This document shows, in pieces, positions 7,622 to 16,159 of a stretch of 64,000 nucleotides of DNA. The notes beneath the pieces are model-generated. The model was not told the origin of the DNA, did not search any database, and was given only the letters and a program-made list of their open reading frames with translations. The stretch is from an uncultured Candidatus Saccharibacteria bacterium (GTDB lineage Bacteria > Patescibacteria > Saccharimonadia > Saccharimonadales > UBA4665), in the NCBI GenBank assembly GCA_946482285.1, contig CAMLQK010000002.1, positions 186,001-250,000 of the forward strand, given 5' to 3'. The number at the start of each line of letters is the position of its first letter. Position 1 is the first letter of the stretch. The position numbers and the translations under genes are program-made.

Positions 7622-7963
7622 TGTTAGTGGGGACGTTATTGCTAACCTCCCCGAAGAATCCCGAAGGATTCGACCCTTCAAGCCCACCTAAGTGAAGCAT
7701 CGCGCGCCAAAACTCCATAAAGCGGCGTGCCGGTCGCAGAGGACCATCTTTTTGGACTCACTCTTGATTAGGTCGCCTCACACAAGTGCGAGGTGCTTAA
7801 AGGGGTTAGTTTGCTCTAAAGCGCATGTCAGTCTATTTGTGACTAGCGCTGTCTTAAAAGTGGAGGGTAACAACTTCGTACGGCAGCACGCTGTAGAGCA
7901 ATCTAACAAATGTTAGAAAATGGGGGATATAAGGTACGTAAGTCGTCGTACTAACGCTTACAG
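7583..7963 (-). ncRNA. Unidentified structured RNA of about 380 nt
   Basis: No plausible ORF is present. The minus strand has a near-perfect promoter (TTGACA-17-TATTAT at 7970-7998) and a strong intrinsic terminator (7581-7621). Between them are stable hairpins: GGGGA..GTTA-GCAA-TAAC..TCCCC with a GNRA loop, GAATCC-TTCG-GGATTC with a UUCG loop, CCTCGCAC/GTGTGAGG, and a longer stem around 7700-7735. The ends can pair (GTTAGT near the 5' end with ACTAAC near the 3' end). Size, promoter strength and closing helix fit a housekeeping RNA such as tmRNA or RNase P RNA. I could not find the tmRNA tag or CCA end, nor the RNase P core motifs, so no name is given. Confidence 0.65.
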
Positions 7964-7969
7964 TTTGCA

Positions 7970-7998
7970 ATAATAGCAAATATATTGATTTGTGTCAA
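7970..7998 (-). promoter_or_regulatory. Strong promoter of the structured RNA
   Basis: On the minus strand a consensus TTGACA (7993-7998), 17-base spacer and TATTAT (7970-7975). It is one of the closest matches to the sigma70 consensus that I found in the window. Confidence 0.75.
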
Positions 7999-8079
7999 TA
8001 CTTTTACATATTTTTGACATTATTACCAATATTAAGCGTAAGCATTGTGTGTGATTTTTCTGGACATCCGAGGGAAGCT

Positions 8080-9006
8080 ATGAAACTATTATCGCCGAAG
8101 AAAAGAACCAGAAAAATGACTACTTATAGTATACAAAACATAGCATCCAATAATCCAGCATTTCCCACCATTTTGTTGCATATTTCGCAACCCCCTGAAA
8201 TGCTATATATCAAATCACATAACTGGAGCGACCTGCTTACCCGGCCCAAAGTAGCCATTGTTGGCAGCCGCAGGGCAACACCGTATGGCAAACAGATAAC
8301 CACGCAGGTAGCTTGCGAACTCGCCAGGGCGGGCATAGTTATTGTTAGCGGCCTTGCGATAGGCATCGACAGTATTGCCCACCGGGCAGCACTCGAGGCA
8401 GGAGGTCTAACCATCGCTGTCCTGCCAGCAGGGCTAGACAGCGTATATCCATCCAGCAACGTTCGGCTCGCCCACGTAATAGTGGAGCAGGGAGGTGCAC
8501 TCGTTACCGAATATCCACCGGGTAGCACTCCATACAAAGGCAACTTTGTAGCCCGCAACCGCATCGTCTCGGGAATGTCGAATGTCTTACTTGTTACAGA
8601 GGCGGCAGAAAAAAGTGGAACCTTACATACTGCCGACTTCGCACTCGAACAGGGCAGGGAAGTCTGTGCCATGCCAGGCCCCATTACCGCGCAAACATCG
8701 CAAGGCACCAATAACCTCATTAAAGCAGGTGCCTCGCTCGTATCTTCAGCAAACGACATTCTGAACATATTAGGGGTCAGGCAAACACAGAATAGTACAA
8801 AACCAGTGGGTAGCACTCCACATGAACAACTTTTGATTGACCTTATATATAAGGGTGCCGCCGATGGCGCCCTGCTATTGCAACAAAGCGGGCTGGACGT
8901 TGCCCATTTTAACCAAGCTCTTACTATGCTTGAAATAACCGGCGTCATCCGTGCACTTGGCGCAAACCAGTGGGGACTTGCCGGCGGCAAGCAGGGTGCA
9001 AGATAA
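8080..9006 (+). CDS. dprA: DNA processing protein DprA
   Basis: This protein loads RecA on incoming single-stranded DNA during natural transformation. The Rossmann-like core is intact: VAIVGSRRATPYG, SGLAIGIDSIAHRAALEAGG, VLPAGLDSVYPSSN, then NRIVSGMSNVLLVTEA and MPGPITAQTSQGTNNLIKAGA. A C-terminal winged-helix-like segment follows (EQLLIDLIYKG...). The N-terminal SAM-like domain of longer homologues is missing. The start at 8080 is favoured by AGGGA five bases upstream (308 residues). An ATG at 8116 is the alternative. It is followed by topA, a common pairing. Confidence 0.93.
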   Translation: MKLLSPKKRTRKMTTYSIQNIASNNPAFPTILLHISQPPEMLYIKSHNWSDLLTRPKVAIVGSRRATPYGKQITTQVACELARAGIVIVSGLAIGIDSIAHRAALEAGGLTIAVLPAGLDSVYPSSNVRLAHVIVEQGGALVTEYPPGSTPYKGNFVARNRIVSGMSNVLLVTEAAEKSGTLHTADFALEQGREVCAMPGPITAQTSQGTNNLIKAGASLVSSANDILNILGVRQTQNSTKPVGSTPHEQLLIDLIYKGAADGALLLQQSGLDVAHFNQALTMLEITGVIRALGANQWGLAGGKQGAR

Positions 9007-9136
9007 TAAAAAATTTGGAAGTTTACTATTTGGCGCGTACAATGGTCTCCGCTATACAAATGAAAGTAGACTGGCAGACACTACGCAGTGTGATTTGCAT
9101 AATATAGTGGTTTACATATAAGCTATTGAATAAAGC

Positions 9137-11437
9137 ATGAGCAATAAGAGCAAGAATTTAGTTATCGTAGAGAGTCCCGCAAAGGCAAAGACCATCGAGA
9201 AATACCTCGGTGGTGAATATACCGTTAAAAGTAGCTTCGGCCACATCCGTGACCTTCCAAAAAAAGGGATCAATATTGATATCGACAATGGTTTTTTACC
9301 TACGTACGAAATCAATACCGATAAAAAGAAGGTGGTTGCCGAGCTTCGCAAGGCAGCCAAAGAAGCCGAAGACGTTTGGCTGGCAAGCGATGAAGACCGC
9401 GAAGGAGAAGCCATTGCGTGGCATTTGACACAGGCGCTCAAGCTAGACCCCAAAAAAACCAAACGTATTGTGTTCCACGAAATTACCAAACCCGCTATTA
9501 CGGAAGCAATCCAGAAGCCACGCACTGTTGACCTTAACTTGGTCGATGCCCAGCAAGCACGCCGGGTGCTCGACCGCCTGGTTGGATATGAACTGTCACC
9601 CGTACTCTGGAAGAAAGTCCGTACCGGGCTGAGCGCCGGCCGCGTACAGTCCGTAGCGGTTCGTTTGATAGTTGAACGCGAACGCGGGATCCGTGAGTTT
9701 ACTCCAGAGAGTAGCTTCAAAGTTGTCGCACTTTTTGACGTTGCTGGTCAAGAACTAAAAGCAGAGCTGGCAAACAAGCTGGCAAACAAAAGTGACGCGC
9801 GCACTTTTCTAGAGGCTGCTGCGCAGGCCATATTCACCGTAGCCGACATTACCCAAAAGCCCGGCACGCGCAATCCTGGCGCGCCGTTCACAACTAGTAC
9901 CTTACAGCAGGAAGCAGCCCGCAAGCTAGGTTTTAGCGTCAAACAGACCATGACACTAGCCCAACGCCTCTACGAAGACGGTAAGATTACCTACATGCGT
10001 ACCGACAGCACCATTCTGTCTGGCTTCGCCATTAAAGCCGCCGAGGAGCACATCAAAAAGGAATACGGTGAGAAGTATCACCAGATACGTCAGTTCAAGA
10101 CCAAGAACGAGTCCGCCCAGGAAGCCCATGAAGCCATCCGCCCAACCAATTTCAAAACGCTTGCCGCTGGTGCAGACGCCCAACAGGCCAAGCTCTATCA
10201 ACTTATTTGGCAGCGGGCATTGGCCAGTCAGATGGCGCCAGCTCAAACCGAAAAAACTGAAGTCACTATTGCTATTTCCAATCGCCAGGAAAAGTTAGTT
10301 GCCAAGGGTGAAATTCTTACATTCGATGGTTTCATGAAGGTTTACGGAGGCATTAAGGACGACACGCTGCTACCCCCAATCGAGAAGGCCCAAGAGTTGC
10401 CGCTCACATCAATGGCCGCCACTGAAACCTTTACACGTCCAGCCGCCCGGTTCTCGGAAGCAGCCCTCGTTAAGAAACTGGAGGAGCTAGGCATTGGCCG
10501 CCCAAGCACATATGCACCGACCATTTCTACTATCCAGGCACGCGATTATATCGAAAAGAAAGACCTGGAAGGTAAAGAGCGCACCGTACAAACGCTAAGC
10601 TTGCAGGGTGGGGAGATCGCCGAAGAGACCGTTACCGAAATTACAGGGGCAGACCGCAATAAACTCGTGCCTACTCATTTGGCAGAAGTAACAACAGATT
10701 TTTTGGTAAAGCACTTCCCAAGCATCGTCGATTATGACTTTACAGCTACCGTCGAAAACGAATTCGACAAAGTGGCCGAAGGCAAGGAAGCGTGGAATAA
10801 GATGATTGGCGAGTTTTACAAAGACTTCCGGCCGCTCATTGATGCAGCCGGCGGTATTTCACGCGCCGAAGTCAGTCAGGCCCGCGAGCTAGGTATTGAC
10901 CCCAAAACCAAAAAACCAGTCATGGCTCGCTACGGCAAATACGGGCCTATGCTGCAACGCGGTGCTACCGAAGACGAAGAAAAACCAGCATTCGCGCCAC
11001 TACCATCTGGCGTAAGCCTGGAAGACGTAACCCTGGAACAGGCTCTGACCATGTTCCAATTGCCACGCATTGTCGGCACTACCGAAGATGGCCAAGACAT
11101 AAAAGCCAATATCGGACGCTTTGGTCCCTATGTTCAAATTGATAAAAACTATGTCAGCATTAAGCCCCTTGACCCATTCACAATTACTGAGGCTGAGGCG
11201 CGTGGGCTCTACAAAGCCAAGCTCGAGAAAGACGCCAATAAATATATCAAAGAGTTCGACAGTGGCATCAAGGTCGTCAACGGCCCTTACGGCCCATACA
11301 TCACTGACGGGAAAAAGAACGCCAAGATACCCAAAGATGTCGAACCCAAGGACCTCACCGAAGAGCAGTGCAAAAAGCTAATCGACGAAGCTCCAGCACG
11401 CAAAAAATTCACCCGGCGCAAGACTACCAAAAAATAA
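9137..11437 (+). CDS. topA: DNA topoisomerase I
   Basis: A 766-residue type IA topoisomerase that relaxes negative supercoils. The Toprim domain starts LVIVESPAKAKTIEKYLG and has DEDREGEAIAW. The active-site tyrosine is in YMRTDST (Tyr about 286), and GRPSTYAPTI is conserved. C-terminal repeats are of the GRFGPYVQ/NGPYGPYI type. The usual cysteine zinc fingers are absent, as only one cysteine lies in that region. No strong Shine-Dalgarno site precedes the ATG; a -10-like TATAAG with an upstream TTTGCA lies about 25-50 bases away. A bidirectional terminator follows directly. Confidence 0.97.
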   Translation: MSNKSKNLVIVESPAKAKTIEKYLGGEYTVKSSFGHIRDLPKKGINIDIDNGFLPTYEINTDKKKVVAELRKAAKEAEDVWLASDEDREGEAIAWHLTQALKLDPKKTKRIVFHEITKPAITEAIQKPRTVDLNLVDAQQARRVLDRLVGYELSPVLWKKVRTGLSAGRVQSVAVRLIVERERGIREFTPESSFKVVALFDVAGQELKAELANKLANKSDARTFLEAAAQAIFTVADITQKPGTRNPGAPFTTSTLQQEAARKLGFSVKQTMTLAQRLYEDGKITYMRTDSTILSGFAIKAAEEHIKKEYGEKYHQIRQFKTKNESAQEAHEAIRPTNFKTLAAGADAQQAKLYQLIWQRALASQMAPAQTEKTEVTIAISNRQEKLVAKGEILTFDGFMKVYGGIKDDTLLPPIEKAQELPLTSMAATETFTRPAARFSEAALVKKLEELGIGRPSTYAPTISTIQARDYIEKKDLEGKERTVQTLSLQGGEIAEETVTEITGADRNKLVPTHLAEVTTDFLVKHFPSIVDYDFTATVENEFDKVAEGKEAWNKMIGEFYKDFRPLIDAAGGISRAEVSQARELGIDPKTKKPVMARYGKYGPMLQRGATEDEEKPAFAPLPSGVSLEDVTLEQALTMFQLPRIVGTTEDGQDIKANIGRFGPYVQIDKNYVSIKPLDPFTITEAEARGLYKAKLEKDANKYIKEFDSGIKVVNGPYGPYITDGKKNAKIPKDVEPKDLTEEQCKKLIDEAPARKKFTRRKTTKK

Positions 11438-11472
11438 CAAGAAAACCGCGGGAATACCGCGGTTTTCTTGTT
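11436..11472. terminator. Intrinsic terminator after topA
   Basis: A 16-base arm ending in CCGCGG, a GAATA loop and the complementary arm running into TTTTCTTGTT. It overlaps the last two bases of the topA stop codon and is symmetric enough to work in both directions. Confidence 0.85.
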
Positions 11473-11585
11473 ACCTTACAGATATGATTTTTACATTATA
11501 CACATGTATTGTGTAGTTGTATTTTATGACATAGTTTAGTCCAAAATGTCCATTACGTGCTACAATAGGTAAATAAACAATGTGT

Positions 11586-11614
11586 TTGACTTTTACAATC
11601 TTAAGTTATATAAT
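11586..11614 (+). promoter_or_regulatory. Promoter of the sigma4-HARE gene
   Basis: TTGACT (11586-11591), a 17-base spacer and TATAAT (11609-11614). The leader is about 35 nt and carries GGGA seven bases before the ATG. Confidence 0.75.
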
Positions 11615-11655
11615 AGTACAAAAGTTATAAAACTTTAACAGACAGGGAAACATTC

Positions 11656-12708
11656 ATGGCTGAAGCCCAAAATGTAGCAAAAATGCTCGACACCGAGCAG
11701 TTTGTACAAGATATTCTGACCACCATCGACCGAGACCGTGAACGCGAAATTATCGCGCGCCGTTTTGGTTTGTTCGACCGCAAAGAAACCCTTGAGCAAA
11801 TTGGCGAACTACTTGGCATTACCCGTGAACGTGTCCGCCAGCTTGAAAAAGCTGTTGTTGCCCGTATGAAAAACCAGGCAGAGCAGGGGCAACTGCCACA
11901 CATCGAAGAAGCTGAGCTCGCGCTCGTAACCAGTCTGAAAACAATGGGCAATGGCGCCCGTGTTTTTGCGCTCAGTGCAGAACTTACTGCCGAAAACAGC
12001 CGCACAGACCAATCGCGCATTGCTTTTTTGGCAGCACTGTGCCCACAGCTTATCCTTATCGAAGATACTGACCACTTCTATCAGGCAGTTATCATCCGAG
12101 CTAACGGAGATGAAAAGACTGTCAAAGAATCAATTGCAGCCATTATTGCAGCCATCAAAAATGCAGGTGAGCCAATAGATATCAAGACCATCTCCCAAGC
12201 TGTAGCTATTGAAGATGCTGCCCATGTACAAGCACTCGCCAGTATCTCTAAAGACCTCGCTACGCTTAACGACCGCTGGGGGCTCATCAAGTGGCCAATG
12301 GTCAACCCCAAGAATATCCGCGATAAAATCTACGTCATCTTAAAGAACCGTGGCAAGCACATGCATTTCAACGAAATTGCCGACGCCATCAAAGACTCTG
12401 ATTTTAAACGTAAAGACGTAACCACCCAGGCCATCCACAACGAACTTATTAAAGACCGGCGCTTCGTCCTCATTGGCCGCGGAATTTACGCGCTCAAAGA
12501 ATGGGGCTATCAAAAGGGAACTGTCGCAGACATTATTACCGAAGTCCTGCGCGAAGCAGGTGAGCCACTGCACCGTGATGAGATCGTCAAGCGCGTTCTA
12601 AAGAGTCGTTTTGTCAAAGAAACAACTATCCTACTTAACCTGCAGGGCAAAACACAGTTCAAGCGTGTCGCCAAAGCAACATATGAGCTTGCTGAAGTAG
12701 CAGAATAA
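11656..12708 (+). CDS. Sigma-region-4 / HARE-HTH fusion transcription factor
   Basis: A 350-residue protein. Residues about 35-75 form a sigma70 region 4 helix-turn-helix (TLEQIGELLGITRERVRQLE), the part that reads the -35 box. No regions 1-3 are present, so it is not a complete sigma factor. The C-terminal third (from NIRDKIYVILKNRGKHMHFN) resembles a HARE-HTH domain, as in the RNA polymerase delta subunit, and is followed by a second winged-helix-like repeat (VADIITEVLREAGEPLHRDE). I infer an RNA polymerase-associated factor. It has its own strong promoter. The kinase-like gene starts 13 bases after its stop and is probably cotranscribed. Confidence 0.85.
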   Translation: MAEAQNVAKMLDTEQFVQDILTTIDRDREREIIARRFGLFDRKETLEQIGELLGITRERVRQLEKAVVARMKNQAEQGQLPHIEEAELALVTSLKTMGNGARVFALSAELTAENSRTDQSRIAFLAALCPQLILIEDTDHFYQAVIIRANGDEKTVKESIAAIIAAIKNAGEPIDIKTISQAVAIEDAAHVQALASISKDLATLNDRWGLIKWPMVNPKNIRDKIYVILKNRGKHMHFNEIADAIKDSDFKRKDVTTQAIHNELIKDRRFVLIGRGIYALKEWGYQKGTVADIITEVLREAGEPLHRDEIVKRVLKSRFVKETTILLNLQGKTQFKRVAKATYELAEVAE

Positions 12709-12721
12709 TTTTTGCCATCCT

Positions 12722-13291
12722 GTGTCATTCCACGAGAAGCCACTAGCTGAACTATACGAGGAATCACCCGTTTTTTACACGGGTGATTCTGTTATACGCG
12801 CGTATACCGCACCGTCGGATACCGAACCATCGTGGGCCATCAGACAATGCCTGTACTACCCACAATACACGTCCCAGAACCACCAAGATCATTTACAGGC
12901 GCTGCAACAAAGCGGCGTAAACGTGCCGGAACTACGTATAGAAGACGAATACATCGCCACGGCGTGGGTTCAAGCCAGCAAGGGTCCTACCAGCCTTCTT
13001 CTGGAGCCCGCGTACCACACGGCTTGCAACAACGTGTTTGACGGCCTAGCAGGCTATTATGAATGGGCAAGAGTAGCAGGCAATGTGATACTCCATGATG
13101 TATTTGGGCTGCAGCAATTTATATTCGGCACAACCGCTGCTGACTCCAAAGCAGCCAAGTTATGGCTCGTTGATATCGATACTGTAATCTGTCCTATTGA
13201 ACGGTTCCCATCGCCAGTTAGAACTATGCGTGATACCTTGCGTCTTTTTACGGACATTGAAAGCACCAGAGCAGATCCTAGGATAAGCTGA
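12722..13291 (+). CDS. Kinase-fold-like orphan protein
   Basis: A 189-residue protein that starts with GTG at 12722, 13 bases after the preceding gene, so it is probably read from the same mRNA. Near residues 122-155 it has LHDVFGLQQF, a spacer and LWLVDIDTV. This resembles the catalytic-loop and metal-binding parts of aminoglycoside-phosphotransferase or kinase folds. A clear ATP-binding glycine loop is not visible, so it may be a pseudokinase or a truncated relative. The assignment is inference. A partial gene at the right edge of the window shows the opposite half, an N-lobe. Confidence 0.55.
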   Translation: MSFHEKPLAELYEESPVFYTGDSVIRAYTAPSDTEPSWAIRQCLYYPQYTSQNHQDHLQALQQSGVNVPELRIEDEYIATAWVQASKGPTSLLLEPAYHTACNNVFDGLAGYYEWARVAGNVILHDVFGLQQFIFGTTAADSKAAKLWLVDIDTVICPIERFPSPVRTMRDTLRLFTDIESTRADPRIS

Positions 13292-14034
13292 ACATAATGC
13301 GAACGTGTATGTGCATTCAAATATATGCAATACGAACAAATACCAAACAAATAGTATGGGCCACGGCTATCGGCGGATCTGCAATACTGATTGCAACGGA
13401 CAACAGCCGCATAATACGCAGGCAGGCTAGTAGCCACATAAAAGCAAACTAGGCAAATAGCATTTTTCACATATAAAGCTTGGGGAAGCCAATGGGCTCC
13501 AATACAAAGCAGTGATACACTAGATGTCGTACAATGTATATTTTGCGACTCTATATAATGATTTTACTGCGGTGTCGTTGGGCGTTACGCAGCGGGGGAC
13601 TTTTGGCATTTTCATGGATTTTCGTTCGCCAAGATTTATTTTTTTTTCGGAATGACATGTATTTGTGTCATTCACGCGTATGGCCCAAGAGCCCACAAGC
13701 ACCGAGAAAACCTAAGGCCCAGAATCACGTACCCATGGAACCGCCCATAGTGTCCCGTCGCAGGTCCGCTACGCAATTTTGACTTTTTGCAATACGCATG
13801 GCTTTATATATTTTTCCACAGATTTCTGCTGTAAGTTTTGACTTTTCCACAGAATGTCGTGAAATTATTTGCTTTTCCTCATTATTTGTTTTTTTATATT
13901 ACTCCCCTCCTTGTCTATCTCTACTCTACTATTTTTGACAATTTACAATATTAATTATCTTATAGTTTTATTACGCGCAAAGCGGAGTGTGCAATTAATA
14001 GAACAAAAAACGAACACTAACAGTGTAGCGGGGA
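13292..14034. other. Intergenic region with paired DnaA-box-like sites
   Basis: Between the rightward kinase-like gene and the leftward ftsQ end lie about 740 bp with no gene I can support. The part before 13800 has only weak ORFs in arbitrary frames. Two copies of TTTTCCACA (13812-13820 and 13843-13851) sit 31 bp apart, followed by a very AT-rich stretch up to about 13975. The gene directions converge here. Confidence 0.6.
13812..13851 (+). promoter_or_regulatory. Two DnaA-box-like nonamers
   Basis: TTTTCCACA occurs at 13812-13820 and 13843-13851, each one mismatch from the DnaA consensus TTATCCACA and on the same face of the helix (31 bp spacing). No biological role is shown. Confidence 0.4.
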
Positions 14035-14970
14035 CTACTTGTAGTACGCCCGGCCCGGCACGCGGACATCTATATATTGGCCGACGCTTATCCGTTTGTT
14101 AGCTAGGTCGTTCTGAAGTGCTAAAAATGTACCGGCCTGCTCTCTTGCCCTACCCTGTAAGTTAAATTTGACGTAAAACGGCGCTCCATTCACTTTTACG
14201 TCCAGTTGGCTAGTTCGCGCAGGCAGTGTCCATGTCTCCACATTTATTTTTTTAGCTGATAACTGGCCTGCGACTTCTGTAATAAAAGCTACGCTCCGGC
14301 TTGGTAAGGCAATCTCCCCTTTCTTAATTGGCAGGTCACTTTGGTCGACCACCGTTGGTACCACTGTCTCGTCGGGTACCACTGTGTCCTCGGCCGCTGC
14401 CAAAGCCCGCCCGTCGGCGTCCAAAACAAAGCGGCCGGAAGCGGTTGATAGGATCATTTGCGGTGTTGCGGGCTGTATGTACAAGGTCGGCTTCCGTCCG
14501 AATACAGGGAGTGAAATACTGGCGGCATGTACTTCTGGGTATTGCTGTTCAATACGAGTAGCCACCGCATCAGCGTCAATAGTCAGTTTATTATTGTTGG
14601 CAAAAGATTTGCCAAGGGCCTGGTGTGCAAACCGCTGGTATACCGAAAGGTCTTGCAGTGCAAACCGATGCGATGTGTCGCCTAGGACGACCACTTTTGG
14701 CGTACTATCGAGGCCAACTGCCAGCAGAAACACAATAAAGATAACCAGCATACTCATAACGTGCTGGCGGCGCAACTGGCGCAATACTAGTGGTAAACGC
14801 TTTTGCACAGGCCGCTGCTCTTCGGGGGTCTGACGGCCACGGCCCTCCAGACTTACCGATCGATTAGCGTGGTATGACGAGAAAACCGTATTGCGAGGCG
14901 GCTGGTCGGTTTGCATAACGCGCTGGCGGGCACGAGGCGGGTTTTGTGATGTTTTTTTGAATAACGGCAT
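14035..14970 (-). CDS. ftsQ: Cell division protein FtsQ
   Basis: A 311-residue bitopic protein. A basic, disordered cytoplasmic N-terminus of about 70 residues precedes one membrane helix (VMSMLVIFIVFLLAVGL). A POTRA-like region and beta domain follow. The end IDVRVPGRAYYK matches the typical FtsQ C-terminus. It links early and late divisome proteins. It is the last gene of the leftward division and wall operon, 16 bases after murG. ftsA and ftsZ do not follow. Confidence 0.85.
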   Translation of the reverse strand: MPLFKKTSQNPPRARQRVMQTDQPPRNTVFSSYHANRSVSLEGRGRQTPEEQRPVQKRLPLVLRQLRRQHVMSMLVIFIVFLLAVGLDSTPKVVVLGDTSHRFALQDLSVYQRFAHQALGKSFANNNKLTIDADAVATRIEQQYPEVHAASISLPVFGRKPTLYIQPATPQMILSTASGRFVLDADGRALAAAEDTVVPDETVVPTVVDQSDLPIKKGEIALPSRSVAFITEVAGQLSAKKINVETWTLPARTSQLDVKVNGAPFYVKFNLQGRAREQAGTFLALQNDLANKRISVGQYIDVRVPGRAYYK

Positions 14971-14986
14971 GGCCCTTTGGAATCTG

Positions 14987-16159
14987 CTATTTATTTTTGT
15001 CTGCTATATCTAATAATAGCATTGAGACCTTATATGCAGCATCAGAATGTTCTATATCCCCCAGCTTTTTGCCCATTTGACGGGCGGCGCTTGGATTATC
15101 AAGCAACGCAACAAGTGGAGACATAAGCGCCAGGTGGTCTTCTTGCAAGTGCTTTTCGGAAACCAACCGTATAGCTTTGCGGTCGGCAAGTACGTTGGCA
15201 TTCTTAATCTGATGCCCACCTGTTAATAATGGGTTTGGAATAACGATACATGGCTTTTGTTGGGCGGCCAACTCTGCCATAGTCGTTCCACCAGCGCGGG
15301 TAATCACAACGTCGGCGACACCGCTATAGTTGTATAAATTGTTTACAAAACCCTTTACAAATACTCGTTTGGCTTTTTGGGCGCCAGCATGCTGGACATA
15401 CGACGCCTTCAGAGATTGCTCGTTTGCACGGCCTGCAATATGCACAATAGCCATATCAGGATAGCGGTCAAGCAGATCATCGGCGCATGACAGGACCGCA
15501 TTATTAATACGCAGTGCGCCAAGCCCGCCACCAGTAACCAATAAAATTTTATCAAAAGTATCAAGCCCAAGCTGATCTTTGACGGTGCGGCTGTGTTTGG
15601 CGTCAAACACACGGTACTCGCGCGAAATAGGTACACCCAGGCTCAATGTTTTGGCTGGGGGATACTGATAGACTTCTTTAGGCAACGCCACTGCGTGGTA
15701 CCGCGCCCATGGGGCAATAATGCGGTTAGCTAGACCTGGAATTGCATCTGAATCATGGGTAACGTATGGGATACGCCAAAAGGCAGCCGCTAAACCCACT
15801 GGCACACCTACGAACCCGCCTTTTATAAAAATCACATCAGGACGGATCTGCCTGAGTAGTACCAGGCACTGGAATATACCCATAAGCGTCATAAATACGT
15901 CACGGATATTTTTGAAAACCGTGGGCAAATCTAGCAGCTGCCATACACCTTCCCCGTGATAGCGGCGCAGCTTCCCTGCCCTCACTGTTTTTACAAAATC
16001 TATGTTTGGGTCTTGCGCAGGAACATCACCCAAGCTATCGCCAACCTGGCCAATGTAGGTGATTTCTGCTTGTGGCTGCTGCTGTTTTAACTCACGGGCG
16101 ACCGCTAGGATTGGGGTGATATGCCCCCCTGATCCTCCGCCCGTCACGACGATCTTCAT
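14987..16159 (-). CDS. murG: MurG glycosyltransferase (lipid II synthesis)
   Basis: This enzyme transfers GlcNAc from UDP-GlcNAc to lipid I at the inner face of the membrane. The 390 residues start MKIVVTGGGSGGHITPILAV, the canonical N-terminus. FIKGGFVGVPVGLAA, the donor-binding GGGLGALRINNAV and ITRAGGTTMAELA are all present. Because the N-terminus is fixed by homology, its first 68 bases overlap the end of ftsW, an unusually long overlap that suggests coupled translation. Confidence 0.96.
   Translation of the reverse strand: MKIVVTGGGSGGHITPILAVARELKQQQPQAEITYIGQVGDSLGDVPAQDPNIDFVKTVRAGKLRRYHGEGVWQLLDLPTVFKNIRDVFMTLMGIFQCLVLLRQIRPDVIFIKGGFVGVPVGLAAAFWRIPYVTHDSDAIPGLANRIIAPWARYHAVALPKEVYQYPPAKTLSLGVPISREYRVFDAKHSRTVKDQLGLDTFDKILLVTGGGLGALRINNAVLSCADDLLDRYPDMAIVHIAGRANEQSLKASYVQHAGAQKAKRVFVKGFVNNLYNYSGVADVVITRAGGTTMAELAAQQKPCIVIPNPLLTGGHQIKNANVLADRKAIRLVSEKHLQEDHLALMSPLVALLDNPSAARQMGKKLGDIEHSDAAYKVSMLLLDIADKNK

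Noticed and set aside
7583..7963. Naming the structured RNA as tmRNA or RNase P RNA
   Set aside because: Size and promoter fit, and a T-arm-like GAAGG/CCTTC with a 7-base loop is present. However, no acceptor stem with CCA, no tag ending in a typical degradation signal and no RNase P core motif were found.
13534..13782. An 82-codon frame in the gap before ftsQ
   Set aside because: No start signal, an odd composition with Phe runs at the DNA T-run, and no resemblance to a folded protein.
13812..13851. Replication origin
   Set aside because: Only two imperfect DnaA boxes, no dnaA or dnaN nearby, and flanking genes converge rather than diverge.
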